34,526 nucleotides of DNA, from contig JABMJC010000011.1 of assembly GCA_013201405.1 (NCBI GenBank), forward strand, positions 1 through 34,526, written 5' to 3'. The number at the start of each line of letters is the position of its first letter. The first letter of the stretch is position 1. Made by a program: the position numbers and the translations under genes. The notes beneath the pieces are model-generated. The model worked only from the letters and a program-made list of their open reading frames with translations. It was not told the origin of the DNA and searched no databases. Of the stretch, positions 16,778-24,653 are shown one piece after another. The stretch is from Desulfobulbaceae bacterium. GTDB taxonomy: Bacteria; Desulfobacterota; Desulfobulbia; Desulfobulbales; Desulfobulbaceae.

Positions 16778-18493
16778 ATGGAAAAAATGCAGTGTCCCAT
16801 GGACAAAAACGGCCTGGGCGAACCGTTACCCAGCAAAAACGACACCAAGGGTGCAGAACCCAAAATGACTTCCGCCGCAGGCGCACCGGTGGAGAGTAAC
16901 CAGGATTCCATGACCGTTGGTCCGCGTGGACCCATGCTCCTGCAGGATGTGTGGTTTCTGGAAAAACTGGCCCATTTTGACCGTGAAGTTATTCCGGAGC
17001 GGCGCATGCATGCCAAGGGTTCAGGCGCGCATGGGGTGTTCACCGTTACCCATGACATCACCCAGTACACCAAGGCAAAAATATTTTCTGAAATTGGCAA
17101 AAAAACAGAAATGTTCGCCCGTTTTTCTACGGTGGCCGGTGAGCGCGGCGCTGCCGATGCCGAGCGCGATATCCGCGGCTTTGCTCTCAAGTTCTACACC
17201 GAGGAAGGTAACTGGGACATGGTCGGCAACAATACGCCGGTCTTCTTTTTCCGTGATCCGCTCAAATTTCCGGACCTGAACCACGCAGTCAAGCGCGACC
17301 CGCGCACCAATCTGCGCAGCCCCAACAACAACTGGGACTTTTGGAGTTCCCTGCCGGAAACGCTCCACCAGGTGACCATCATTATGAGTGACCGGGGCAT
17401 CCCCTCTTCTTACCGCTTCATGCACGGCTTCAGCAGCCACGCCTACAGCATGATCAATGCCGACAACAAGCGGGTCTGGGTGAAATTTCATTTCCGCTCC
17501 CAGCAAGGTATCCTCAACCTCACTGATCAGGAAGCCGCCAAGGTGGTGGGCAGTGACCGCGAAAGCCACCAGCGCGACCTCTATACCGCCATTGAAAAGG
17601 GACAGTTCCCCAAGTGGACAATGTACATTCAGGTGATGAGCGAAGAGCAGGCCAAGGCCATGCCCTACAATCCCTTTGATTTAACCAAGGTGTGGTATAA
17701 AGACGAATATCCGCTTATCCAAGTGGGTGAGTTCGAATTGAACCGCAACCCGGCCAACTACTTTGCCGAGGTGGAGCAGGCTGCCTTTAACCCGGTCAAT
17801 GTGGTGCCGGGCATCAGTTTTTCTCCAGACCGCATGCTTCAGGGCCGCCTGTTCTCCTACGGCGATGCGCAGCGCTACCGCCTAGGTGTGAACCACCATC
17901 AAATTCCGGTGAATGCGCCGCGCGGGGTCAAGTGCCCGCACAGCTATCACCGCGACGGCCAGATGCGGGTGGATGGCAACGCAGGCAGCGAAAACCACTA
18001 TGAACCCAACAGCTACGGCAACTGGGACGATCACATCAACCATTTGCAACCGCCGGAAAAGACTGATGGCGACATCTACCGCTACGATTTCCGCGAGGAT
18101 GACCACGACTACTACAGCCAGCCAGGCAAACTCTTCCGGGCCATGACTGCAGATCAGCAGCAGGTGCTTTTTGAAAACACTGCCCGCAATATGGGCGATG
18201 CCACCCTGCAGATCAAACACCGCTGGATCAACCACTGCTATCAGGCAGATCCTGCCTATGGCGAGGGTCTGGCCAAGGCGCTTGAAATTGATATCAAGGA
18301 TGTGGATCTCAACCTGCCACAGCGCACCTCGCGCGAGGCCAACTACGAGGCAAACCTCAAGCACCCGGAACTTGACAAAGCTTCAATAGATATCAGCAAG
18401 AAGCCGCCAAAAGAATGCTGCGATATGGGCATTGATACCAACAGTGGCCCCAAGGCTTTTTCTGAACCGATGGATGATCCCTATCTGCTGTAA
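16778..18493 (+). CDS. katA: Heme catalase
   Basis: ATG 16778 is chosen because CAGGAGGCGACA directly precedes it; an in-frame start at 16628 would overlap the promoter. The 571-residue protein is a monofunctional heme catalase degrading hydrogen peroxide. The catalytic His78 lies in [12 protein letters not shown], the Asn in [17 protein letters not shown], and the heme-ligand Tyr361 in [15 protein letters not shown]. The N-terminal ~40 residues and the C-terminal tail ([11 protein letters not shown], ending DDPYLL) extend beyond the core. The tail carries a Cys-Cys pair. It has its own promoter and a terminator, so it is a single-gene unit. Its presence points to aerotolerance in an otherwise anaerobic-looking gene set. 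Confidence 0.95.
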   Translation: MEKMQCPMDKNGLGEPLPSKNDTKGAEPKMTSAAGAPVESNQDSMTVGPRGPMLLQDVWFLEKLAHFDREVIPERRMHAKGSGAHGVFTVTHDITQYTKAKIFSEIGKKTEMFARFSTVAGERGAADAERDIRGFALKFYTEEGNWDMVGNNTPVFFFRDPLKFPDLNHAVKRDPRTNLRSPNNNWDFWSSLPETLHQVTIIMSDRGIPSSYRFMHGFSSHAYSMINADNKRVWVKFHFRSQQGILNLTDQEAAKVVGSDRESHQRDLYTAIEKGQFPKWTMYIQVMSEEQAKAMPYNPFDLTKVWYKDEYPLIQVGEFELNRNPANYFAEVEQAAFNPVNVVPGISFSPDRMLQGRLFSYGDAQRYRLGVNHHQIPVNAPRGVKCPHSYHRDGQMRVDGNAGSENHYEPNSYGNWDDHINHLQPPEKTDGDIYRYDFREDDHDYYSQPGKLFRAMTADQQQVLFENTARNMGDATLQIKHRWINHCYQADPAYGEGLAKALEIDIKDVDLNLPQRTSREANYEANLKHPELDKASIDISKKPPKECCDMGIDTNSGPKAFSEPMDDPYLL

Positions 18494-18525
18494 AACAAAT
18501 ACATTGCGCAACAACGCACCGTAAA

Positions 18526-18566
18526 CGAAACAGGCTGTCGGGAATTCCGGACAGCCTGTTTCGTTT
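18526..18566. terminator. Long-stem terminator between catalase and the ORP-type operon
   Basis: CGAAACAGGCTGTC (18526-18539) pairs perfectly with GACAGCCTGTTTCG (18550-18563), 14 pairs, with a self-complementary GGAATTCC inside the loop. TTTCG and an AT stretch follow. It can serve both convergent units. Confidence 0.8.
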
Positions 18567-18657
18567 CGTAATTTTTAGTTACAATCTATTGATCTGATGC
18601 AGCGGACCAATTGTCATTAAAGCCGCAGCGCAAAAACGCTTTAAAATAGAATTAAAG

Positions 18658-19017
18658 TTACCAGTGGGCCTCAACATTGGCACTATCGGTATAGGCAAGC
18701 TTTCCTGCACGGTGCGCAGCCACGGCTTCCCGTACTGTACCACTGACCTCTGCAGCCACTTTGATACCGGCAGCTTCAAGAATTTGAAAGGCCTTGGGTC
18801 CGCAATAACCGGTCAGCAAGGCCTGGGCCCCTTTGTCACTGATCATGGTGGCAGCCTGGATGCCCGCACCCTTGAAGGCATTGGCATTGGCACTGTTATC
18901 CACCGCCTCAAAGGCCAACGTATCCTCATCAACCAGGACAATATATTTTGCCCGACCAAAGCGTGGATCCACCTCGCTATCGAGTTCCGGCCCTTTGGCT
19001 GTTACGGCAAGTTTCAT
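18658..19017 (-). CDS. NifX/MTH1175-like iron-molybdenum cofactor domain protein
   Basis: A 119-residue single-domain protein of the NifB/NifX/MTH1175 type, a fold that carries Mo/Fe/S clusters or their precursors. Signature parts are DPRFGRAKYIVLVD near the N-terminus, NAFKGAGIQAA and LLTGYCGPKAFQIL. The orange protein (ORP) of Desulfovibrio belongs to this family and binds a Mo-Cu-S cluster. Here it is the last gene of a minus-strand operon that also codes for a second NifX-like protein and two ferredoxin-bearing ATPases, which matches the ORP gene context. No nif structural gene is present in the window, so a nitrogenase role is not supported. Confidence 0.85.
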   Translation of the reverse strand: MKLAVTAKGPELDSEVDPRFGRAKYIVLVDEDTLAFEAVDNSANANAFKGAGIQAATMISDKGAQALLTGYCGPKAFQILEAAGIKVAAEVSGTVREAVAAHRAGKLAYTDSANVEAHW

Positions 19018-19033
19018 GGTTTACCTCCCCGGC

Positions 19034-19414
19034 TTAACGGCCGCCACCACCACATACCTGCTGATCGGTAATGAGCGCCAGTTTGCTAGCGGCAAAATCT
19101 TCCACAACCGGGCGTATCGCCGGCTGCTCAGCCTCGTGGTACACTGCAATGCCCATTTGTTTGAAGCCCATCAGCGGTCGCATGCCAATGCCACCAACCA
19201 CAATGGCATTCACTTTCTCCTGAACCAAGAGCTGCACCGGGACCATGCAGCCTCCCTGCACATGCTCCTTGTTGGCCACAATCCGCACAGCGCCGATTTG
19301 GCCATCTTCAATGTCAATACAGGTAAAAACATCGCAGTGGCCGAAATGGCCCGCCCGCACACCATCCAAACCACCTTCGCCCTGCGAAGGAATTGCCACA
19401 CGTACTACAGCCAT
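19034..19414 (-). CDS. Second NifX/MTH1175-like protein
   Basis: ATG 19414 is chosen because AAAGGAGTAGTT lies just ahead; a start at 19456 would overlap the upstream gene. The 126-residue protein has the same fold: IPSQGEGGLDGVRAGHFGHC, CMVPVQLLVQEKVNAIVVGG, IGMRPLMGF. It differs from the neighbouring copy by a His/Cys-rich start of the fold (GHFGHC), an EHVQGGC segment and a C-terminal VCGGGGR, possible metal ligands. It lies 14 bases after the ATPase gene and 16 bases before the other NifX-like gene. A paired function as cluster carriers is likely but inferred. Confidence 0.83.
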   Translation of the reverse strand: MAVVRVAIPSQGEGGLDGVRAGHFGHCDVFTCIDIEDGQIGAVRIVANKEHVQGGCMVPVQLLVQEKVNAIVVGGIGMRPLMGFKQMGIAVYHEAEQPAIRPVVEDFAASKLALITDQQVCGGGGR

Positions 19415-19428
19415 AACTACTCCTTTTC

Positions 19429-20331
19429 TCAAGTATACATCTTCAACGTCAAGCACTGCTCGCTGTCCTTGGGCAGTGCCGCCAAAACTCTTGTCCAGAT
19501 AATGCGCAGTTCCTGCTGGTGCTCCTCTGCACCGGCATATTCAAAAATGGTCTGCCCCTGAACCATGGCCCTGGTGAACACAGGGTCAAAGGGGATGCGA
19601 CCAATACAAAGCGCGCCGCGCTCACTGGCAGCTGCTTCGATTGTTTGCGCCATATCGGCATTCAAATCGTACTTGTTGATGAGCAGCCTGGCCGGCACCT
19701 TGAAATGAGCAGCCAAATCCAGCACCCGCTCCAAATCATGTCTGCCTGAAAGGGTGGGCTCCACCACGACCAGTAGCAGGGATGCCCCGCCTATGGCGGC
19801 AATCACCGGACAACCGATGCCTGGCGGGCCATCAGTGATGATCAATTTTTTGTTTTCCTCTTCAGCCAGTTGCATGGCCTCCTTGCGGACCAGATGCACC
19901 AGCCTGCCGGAATTTTCTTCAGCAATACCCAGGCGAGCATGCACCAATGGGCCAAACCGGGTGTCGGAATGGAACCAGTGACCACACACTTGTTCCGGAA
20001 AATCAATGGCTCTTTCCGGACAGAGATCCACACAAACACCGCAACCTTCACAAAGAATCTGATCGACCATCAGTTCTGTGCTGATGGCTGCAAAGCGGCA
20101 CAACTCCCTGCAAACGCCGCACTGGTTGCAGCGCTCTGCCACAATAACTGCTTTAGAGCCACCAATAAACTCATGCTGCTCTTTGATGGTGGGCTGAAGC
20201 AACAGATGCAGGTCGGCGGCATCCACATCGGCATCACAAAAAACTGCATCAGCAGCCAAGGCACAAAAGGCAGCGGTGAGCGTGGTTTTACCCGTACCCC
20301 CCTTGCCGCTGATGATGACTATCTCATGCAT
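19429..20331 (-). CDS. MinD/CooC-like ATPase with two [4Fe-4S] sites (ORP operon type)
   Basis: A 300-residue P-loop ATPase of the MinD/Mrp/CooC superfamily with an inserted double ferredoxin. The deviant Walker A is ISGKGGTGKTTLT (about residues 8-20). The insert has two C-x2-C-x2-C-x3-C sets: Cys68/71/74/78 and Cys94/97/100/104. TDGPPGIGCPVIAA forms the Walker B/switch region. Such proteins form pairs encoded next to NifX-like genes, for example in the ORP operon of Desulfovibrio, and are thought to assemble or deliver metal clusters. Its start overlaps the end of the sister ATPase gene by eight bases, so the two are translated together. Confidence 0.88.
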   Translation of the reverse strand: MHEIVIISGKGGTGKTTLTAAFCALAADAVFCDADVDAADLHLLLQPTIKEQHEFIGGSKAVIVAERCNQCGVCRELCRFAAISTELMVDQILCEGCGVCVDLCPERAIDFPEQVCGHWFHSDTRFGPLVHARLGIAEENSGRLVHLVRKEAMQLAEEENKKLIITDGPPGIGCPVIAAIGGASLLLVVVEPTLSGRHDLERVLDLAAHFKVPARLLINKYDLNADMAQTIEAAASERGALCIGRIPFDPVFTRAMVQGQTIFEYAGAEEHQQELRIIWTRVLAALPKDSEQCLTLKMYT

Positions 20332-21184
20332 GCACCTTCTCCTTATGCGCCTGCGTCAGCTGGTCAATATCTTCATAGAGTTGTAAAAAGGTCTCCCTCC
20401 ATACCGGCAAGGCCTCAATCAGTGGTTTCCCCTCGGAATAGAGTTCTGCAATCCGGCGATCAAAGGGAATGCTGAGCAAAACCGGCAGATTTTCCTGCTG
20501 GGCATACCTATACACCTCGTCTGTACCAATATCTGCCCGGTTGATGACCAAACCGCAGGGGATATCCAAGAGCCGCACTGCCTCCACTGCCAGCTTGAGA
20601 TCATGCAAGCCAAAGGGCGTTGGTTCGGTCACCAGCACTATACAATCAACCCCACTCATGGCGGCAATCACCGGGCAGGAGGTCCCGGGCGGTGCATCAA
20701 TGATGCTAATTTTACGCGAGTCGGCCTGAGCGCGCACCTGTCGAATAAGCGGCGGGGCCATGGTTTCGCCGATGCGCATGCGGCCGGATAGAAATGAGAG
20801 GCCATTTTTGTGGCCTGCACTAACCTCGCCGAGCTGCCGTTTGCCTTCGCTGAGCGCTCCGGTTGGACAAACCAAGGTGCAGCCGCCACAGCTGTGGCAC
20901 AAGTCCTGAAAAATCAGCACCTTCTTCGCCACCATGGTGATGGCGCTGAAGCGGCAAATCTGCGCGCATTGACCACAAAACGTGCACAAAGATAAATCAA
21001 CCAGGGGTATTGGGGTATAGATTTCCTTGCTGCCGGATATCTCTGGTCGGAGAAAGATATGCGCGTTGGGCTCTTCCACATCGCAATCCAACAGTTCTGC
21101 CCGCTCTCCCAAGGCCAAAGCCAGGTTGACGGCTATGGTGGTTTTGCCGGTGCCGCCCTTCCCACTCGCTATGCAAAGCTTCAT
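20324..21184 (-). CDS. MinD/CooC-like ATPase with two [4Fe-4S] sites, sister copy
   Basis: A 286-residue paralogue of the next gene. Walker A SGKGGTGKTTIA (residues 7-18), Cys67/70/73/77 and Cys96/99/102/106 as two [4Fe-4S] ligand sets, and DAPPGTSCPVIAA are all present. It overlaps the downstream sister by eight bases and follows the receiver-like gene by ten, so it sits inside the operon. Two paralogues encoded together suggest a heterodimer, as proposed for the homologous pair of the Desulfovibrio ORP complex. The substrate cluster is not known. Confidence 0.88.
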   Translation of the reverse strand: MKLCIASGKGGTGKTTIAVNLALALGERAELLDCDVEEPNAHIFLRPEISGSKEIYTPIPLVDLSLCTFCGQCAQICRFSAITMVAKKVLIFQDLCHSCGGCTLVCPTGALSEGKRQLGEVSAGHKNGLSFLSGRMRIGETMAPPLIRQVRAQADSRKISIIDAPPGTSCPVIAAMSGVDCIVLVTEPTPFGLHDLKLAVEAVRLLDIPCGLVINRADIGTDEVYRYAQQENLPVLLSIPFDRRIAELYSEGKPLIEALPVWRETFLQLYEDIDQLTQAHKEKVHA

Positions 21185-21194
21185 AATTTTTCAA

Positions 21195-21599
21195 CTACTG
21201 GTTTGGTGCGTTTGCTGTGGTATTGTTCAGCAAGCCACTGATATGTGCCATGCGCTGCAAAATTTGCTCTGCATCGCTGTGGTCTGGTTGGAGTGGCAAC
21301 TGCATGAGTACCCCAAGCCCTTCGGTGAACTCATGGAAATCTTCGGGCGCAAGAGCACTGCACAGGGCTGTGTGCACTAGGGGAAATTGTGTGGCCACCT
21401 GACGCACACAGGCAACACCCGAGCTATCTTCCAGAAGCTCCGCGGCAATAAGCAACTGCACGTTCTTTTCTGCAAGGGTTTGCAAAGCAGCAGAGGCTGA
21501 ACTCACTGGAATCAATTCGGTTTTTGGCTCCTGCCGCAACCGGTCCACCAGGGAGACAAAACCAGAATAATTTTTGGCCGCAAAAACAATACGCAGCAT
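21195..21599 (-). CDS. Degenerate receiver-domain protein (134 aa)
   Basis: The 134 residues follow a CheY-like receiver pattern: MLRIVFAA strand 1, VQLLIAAELLEDSSG where the phospho-acceptor strand lies, TALCSALAPEDFHEF and GVLMQLPLQ. The key residues are missing: strand 1 has no acidic pair, Ala-Glu replace the phosphorylated Asp, and Gln replaces the conserved Lys. It is therefore a pseudo-receiver, if a receiver at all, and probably a protein-protein module. No DNA-binding or catalytic domain is attached. It lies between the Gly/Arg/Gln-rich gene and the ATPase pair, so a scaffold role for the complex is plausible. I cannot name it further. Confidence 0.6.
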   Translation of the reverse strand: MLRIVFAAKNYSGFVSLVDRLRQEPKTELIPVSSASAALQTLAEKNVQLLIAAELLEDSSGVACVRQVATQFPLVHTALCSALAPEDFHEFTEGLGVLMQLPLQPDHSDAEQILQRMAHISGLLNNTTANAPNQ

Positions 21600-21607
21600 C
21601 TCAACCT

Positions 21608-21814
21608 TTACCCTCTGAGTCCGCCCTTGCCTGCAGCGCCTCTGCCACGCCCGCGACTGCAGCGATTACGGCCCATTCCTCTGCCCTGCCCCTGGCCTTG
21701 CCGCAAACCCTGGCCGCAAGGACCTCGCCCTTTGCCCATACCTGGCTGGTTTGTCTGGCCCTGCCGGGAAGCGGTTTGATTGTTTTGTTCCAATTCCTGA
21801 TTAGTCCTATTCAT
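21608..21814 (-). CDS. Gly/Gln/Arg-rich small protein, first gene of the ORP-type operon
   Basis: ATG 21814 is chosen because AAGGAGGAACAC precedes it. A longer frame to 21898 would run through the inverted repeat. The 68 residues have a polar Gln/Asn-rich start (MNRTNQELEQNNQTA) and then GMGKGRGPCGQGLRQGQGQG, continuing as Gly-Arg repeats with two Cys. It is similar in style to small Gly/Met/Arg-rich proteins (DUF5320 type) seen beside NifX-like and Mrp-like genes; this is a resemblance only. Likely intrinsically disordered. The function is unknown. It heads the minus-strand operon, nine bases ahead of the receiver-like gene. Confidence 0.65.
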   Translation of the reverse strand: MNRTNQELEQNNQTASRQGQTNQPGMGKGRGPCGQGLRQGQGQGRGMGRNRCSRGRGRGAAGKGGLRG

Positions 21815-21848
21815 GTGTTCCTCCTTGATCAGGTTACAAGCGAGCATC

Positions 21849-21882
21849 TTTTTTGTCCGATATTCGTACATCGAACAAAAAA
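21849..21882 (-). repeat. 13-base inverted repeat in the leader of the ORP-type operon
   Basis: TTTTTTGTCCGAT (21849-21861) and ATCGAACAAAAAA (21870-21882) are inverted repeats with one mismatch (a G-T pair in RNA), spaced by eight bases. It lies between the promoter and the first ribosome site. It may act as an operator or as a leader hairpin ending in T residues. Confidence 0.6.
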
Positions 21883-21908
21883 ATGTTGCCCGCTTCATTA
21901 TGTGTTAC

Positions 21909-21936
21909 ATTATAAGGAGTGCATACACAATTGCAA
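21909..21936 (-). promoter_or_regulatory. Sigma70-type promoter of the ORP-type operon
   Basis: On the minus strand TTGCAA (21936-21931) and a perfect TATAAT (21914-21909) are spaced by 16 bases. No sigma54-type GG-N10-GC element was recognised in the intergenic stretch, in contrast to the Desulfovibrio operons. Confidence 0.55.
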
Positions 21937-22074
21937 TATTTTTTCTGTAAAAAATTTTGAAAAACATAATACACGCAACAAGGCTTGATCTAGATACAAT
22001 GGGTAGCCATGGTGCGTGAATGTGCATGCTCTACCCAAGACACTATATCATATAACTTAAAAAGGTGCACAGTC

Positions 22075-23763
22075 ATGAATAAAATTGTGGTGATTGGCGG
22101 TTCTGCCGCAGGGGCCAAGGCAGCAGCAAGGGCAAAAAGAATGGATGAGTCTGCAGAGGTGACCATCATTCAAAAAGATCCGGATCTTTCCATGGCCACT
22201 TGCGGGTATCCGTACTATGTGGGTGGTGTTTTCGATAATCGGGCAGCTTTGATCAGCGCACCCACGGGAGTGGTGCGCGATGCCACCTATTTCCGCAACG
22301 ACAAAGGCATTACTGCTCTGATCAATACTGAGGCGACCAGCATTGACATCGATAAGAAAATCGTGCACTGCCGCTCTGTACAAGGAGACAGTGAACGTGA
22401 GATTCCCTATGATCGGCTTATTCTGGCCATGGGTGCACATGCAAACATTCCGCCCATTACCGGTCGAGAAGCCTCGGGTATCACTACCCTCACCTCCATG
22501 GCTGACACCGACTACCTGCGTCGTCTCCGCGATGAGAAAAAAGTACAGCGGGTGCTGGTGGTCGGCGGTGGTTTGATCGGAGTGGAGGTTTGTGAAGCGC
22601 TGCAGCATTCTGGTATTCAGGTCACTTTGGTGGAAGCACTCGACCAGATACTGCCTTTTCTTGATTGGCAGTTGGCCAAACTGGTGGAACAGCACATGCA
22701 TTCCCAGGGCGTTGAGGTGATCTGCGGTGTGGCTGTGCAGGAATTTCTCACGGATAAGGGGGCGGTATGCGGCGCACGCCTGCAGGATGGTCGGGAGATT
22801 GACTGTGGTGCGGTGGTGCTGGCCGTGGGGGTACGGCCCAACACGGCACTGGCGAAAAACGCCGGCCTTGAATTGGGAGATTTTGGCGGCATTCGCGTCA
22901 ACGAGTTCATGCAAAGCTCCCATTCAGATATTTATGCTGCCGGCGACTGCGTGGAGATTCCCAGTCGTTTGACTGGCAAACCTGTTTTTGCACCCATGGG
23001 TGATCTGGCCAACCTGGAAGGACGGGTGGCCGGAGAAAATGCGGCCCTTGGTAATCACGCCACCTTTCCGGGCACGATCCATTCAGGTATCTGCAAGGTT
23101 TTCGCTTTTCAGGCGGGCTCTACAGGCATGTCGGAAAAAATGGCACAAAAGGCCGGTATACAGGGCTATACCGCAGTGATGCATGCCAGCCCGGACAAGC
23201 CAGGTTTCATGGGGGCCAAACTGCTTATCTCGAAATTACTAGTGGATGCCGACCAGCGCATCATTGGTTATCAGTGCGTCGGCCCCGGTGATGTCAGCCG
23301 GCAAATCGCCACAGCAGCCATGGCTATTCAGGGCAAGCTGACGGTGACAGAACTGGTCAACAGCGACTTGCCCTACGCGCCACCCTTTTCCCTGGCCATT
23401 GACCATTTTATCGCAGCAGCGCATGTGATGCAGAACAAACTGGCCGGGTTGTTCACCGGTATCAGCGCTCAAGATGTTTGGGAAATGGTTCAAAAAAGTG
23501 AGAATGTGCACTTTCTGGATGGTCGTAGCCCGCAGGAGTTTGCAGAGATGCGCCTGGGTATCGGCGAAAAGTTGCTACCCATTGGTGCCCTGCGCTCCCG
23601 CCTGGCAGAACTGCCCCAGGATAAGGCCACACCCATTGTCTGCTTTTGCAAGATTTCCATGCGCGGCTATGAATCGGCCCGCGTGCTCCAGGCCAATGGG
23701 TATACCAATGTGCGGGTCATGGAAGGCGGCATCATGGCTTGGCCCTATGCCCGGGAAAAATAA
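22075..23763 (+). CDS. CoA-disulfide/polysulfide reductase with C-terminal rhodanese domain
   Basis: ATG 22075 has AAGGTG upstream and begins at the FAD motif; an in-frame start at 22009 lacks a ribosome site. The 562-residue flavoprotein shows KIVVIGGSAAGAKAAARAKR for FAD, SMATCGYPYYVGG with the redox Cys43 typical of CoA-disulfide reductases, VLVVGGGLIGVEVCEAL for NAD(P)H and YAAGDCVEI. The last ~100 residues are a rhodanese domain with CKISMRGYE (Cys525 as sulfur carrier). The layout matches NADH-dependent persulfide/polysulfide reductases of the CoADR-Rhd/Npsr type, which reduce zero-valent sulfur. It is divergent from the ORP-type operon and ends at a clear terminator. Confidence 0.92.
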   Translation: MNKIVVIGGSAAGAKAAARAKRMDESAEVTIIQKDPDLSMATCGYPYYVGGVFDNRAALISAPTGVVRDATYFRNDKGITALINTEATSIDIDKKIVHCRSVQGDSEREIPYDRLILAMGAHANIPPITGREASGITTLTSMADTDYLRRLRDEKKVQRVLVVGGGLIGVEVCEALQHSGIQVTLVEALDQILPFLDWQLAKLVEQHMHSQGVEVICGVAVQEFLTDKGAVCGARLQDGREIDCGAVVLAVGVRPNTALAKNAGLELGDFGGIRVNEFMQSSHSDIYAAGDCVEIPSRLTGKPVFAPMGDLANLEGRVAGENAALGNHATFPGTIHSGICKVFAFQAGSTGMSEKMAQKAGIQGYTAVMHASPDKPGFMGAKLLISKLLVDADQRIIGYQCVGPGDVSRQIATAAMAIQGKLTVTELVNSDLPYAPPFSLAIDHFIAAAHVMQNKLAGLFTGISAQDVWEMVQKSENVHFLDGRSPQEFAEMRLGIGEKLLPIGALRSRLAELPQDKATPIVCFCKISMRGYESARVLQANGYTNVRVMEGGIMAWPYAREK

Positions 23764-23810
23764 CAAGTTTTTGTAGAACACTCTAAACTCTATCTTTACA
23801 CACAAACAAG

Positions 23811-23846
23811 AATCCCCGGCTACTAACCGCTAACCGGGGATTTTTT
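23811..23846 (+). terminator. Rho-independent terminator of the CoADR-rhodanese gene
   Basis: AATCCCCGG (23811-23819) pairs with CCGGGGATT (23834-23842) around a 14-base loop, followed by six T residues. Confidence 0.85.
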
Positions 23847-23892
23847 ATCTTGTATCAGGATCTATCCTGCCGCACGGGCAGGGCTTTGCTCA

Positions 23893-24183
23893 TCACCCCT
23901 GATATACACAACTGATTAAATCCGCCGTAGCCACATCCAAGCCCTGGCCCTGCAACAGGCTCACAACTTGTTGAATTTGTGCCGGCACATCACCTTCGGC
24001 AGCAATATACAATTCACACTCACCAGTTTCTAACTGATAGCCCGCTTTAGCCAGGAGTCTGTCTACCCGACTCAGATCATCCACCAAAAGTCCAAAACGG
24101 GAAAAATCGTTCATGTAAAAAAGCGGCCAGTTGCGGGTGCACTGTGTCAGGCTCCCCTTTTGCCGTACAATAATCTGCGCCAT
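23893..24183 (-). CDS. Small hypothetical protein with possible ACT-like fold
   Basis: A 96-residue protein following the HxlR-type gene by 11 bases, with GTAGGAGGATACAGG ahead of its ATG, so the two are cotranscribed. It has alternating strand/helix segments (RFGLLVDDLSRVDRLLAKAG, then CELYIAAEGDVPAQIQQVVS) that suggest an ACT-type or similar ferredoxin-like alpha-beta fold, with no catalytic motif. It has three Cys and no membrane segment. I do not recognise a named family. A role as an effector-binding partner of the regulator is conceivable but unproven. Confidence 0.6.
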   Translation of the reverse strand: MAQIIVRQKGSLTQCTRNWPLFYMNDFSRFGLLVDDLSRVDRLLAKAGYQLETGECELYIAAEGDVPAQIQQVVSLLQGQGLDVATADLISCVYQG

Positions 24184-24194
24184 CCTGTATCCTC

Positions 24195-24500
24195 CTACTG
24201 ATGTTGTCTGCCCCAGGCCTCCATGGCATCAAGAATGGGAAAGAGGCTGGTACCGTATTCGCTTATTCGATACTCCACCCGGGGTGGCACTTCGGCATAC
24301 ACCTTCCGATGAACAATACCATCGCCTTCCAGTTCCCTGAGTTGCTGGGCCAGCATTTTCTGGGTGATACCAGGAATCATTCGCATTAATTCCCCAAAAC
24401 GCAAGACCTTATTGCGCAAGCAATGTAAAATTACTGGTTTCCACTTGCCACCAATAACCGATAAGGTTGTCGTCACCGCGCATGGACTTTTTTTAAACAC
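24195..24500 (-). CDS. HxlR-family transcriptional regulator
   Basis: A GTG at 24500 is chosen as start: CGGAGG lies just ahead and the protein then reads MFKKSPCAVTTTLSVIGGKW, the typical N-terminus of HxlR (DUF24) winged-helix regulators. The 101-residue form has FGELMRMIPGITQKMLAQQL as the recognition region, LEGDGIVHRKVY and PPRVEYRISEYGTSL. Cys7 corresponds to the redox-sensing cysteine of HypR/QorR/YodB-type members, which respond to quinones, aldehydes or disulfide stress. It is divergent from the NAD(P)-binding oxidoreductase gene, the usual target arrangement for this family, and shares a transcript with the 96-residue protein. Confidence 0.93.
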   Translation of the reverse strand: MFKKSPCAVTTTLSVIGGKWKPVILHCLRNKVLRFGELMRMIPGITQKMLAQQLRELEGDGIVHRKVYAEVPPRVEYRISEYGTSLFPILDAMEAWGRQHQ

Positions 24501-24522
24501 AAATCCTCCGTAAAAACACAAA

Positions 24523-24562
24523 AGTATCTTTTTTGACAGTATGTGCTAAAAAAGTGCATACT
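24523..24562 (+). promoter_or_regulatory. Promoter with overlapping AGTAT/ATACT operator, HxlR target candidate
   Basis: TTGACA (24533-24538) and CATACT (24557-24562, four of six matches) are spaced by 18 bases. AGTATG (24538-24543) and CATACT form an inverted repeat across the spacer and -10, and a further AGTATC (24523-24528) lies 15 bases upstream of the first arm. Binding here would block the oxidoreductase promoter. Confidence 0.5.
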
Positions 24563-24653
24563 TGCCAATACACATGGCAGGATACAAAATACAGAAATCA
24601 TACGCTGCCTTCAAGCAGTCTACACAATTGCTCTTCATCTCAGGAGAAAACTC

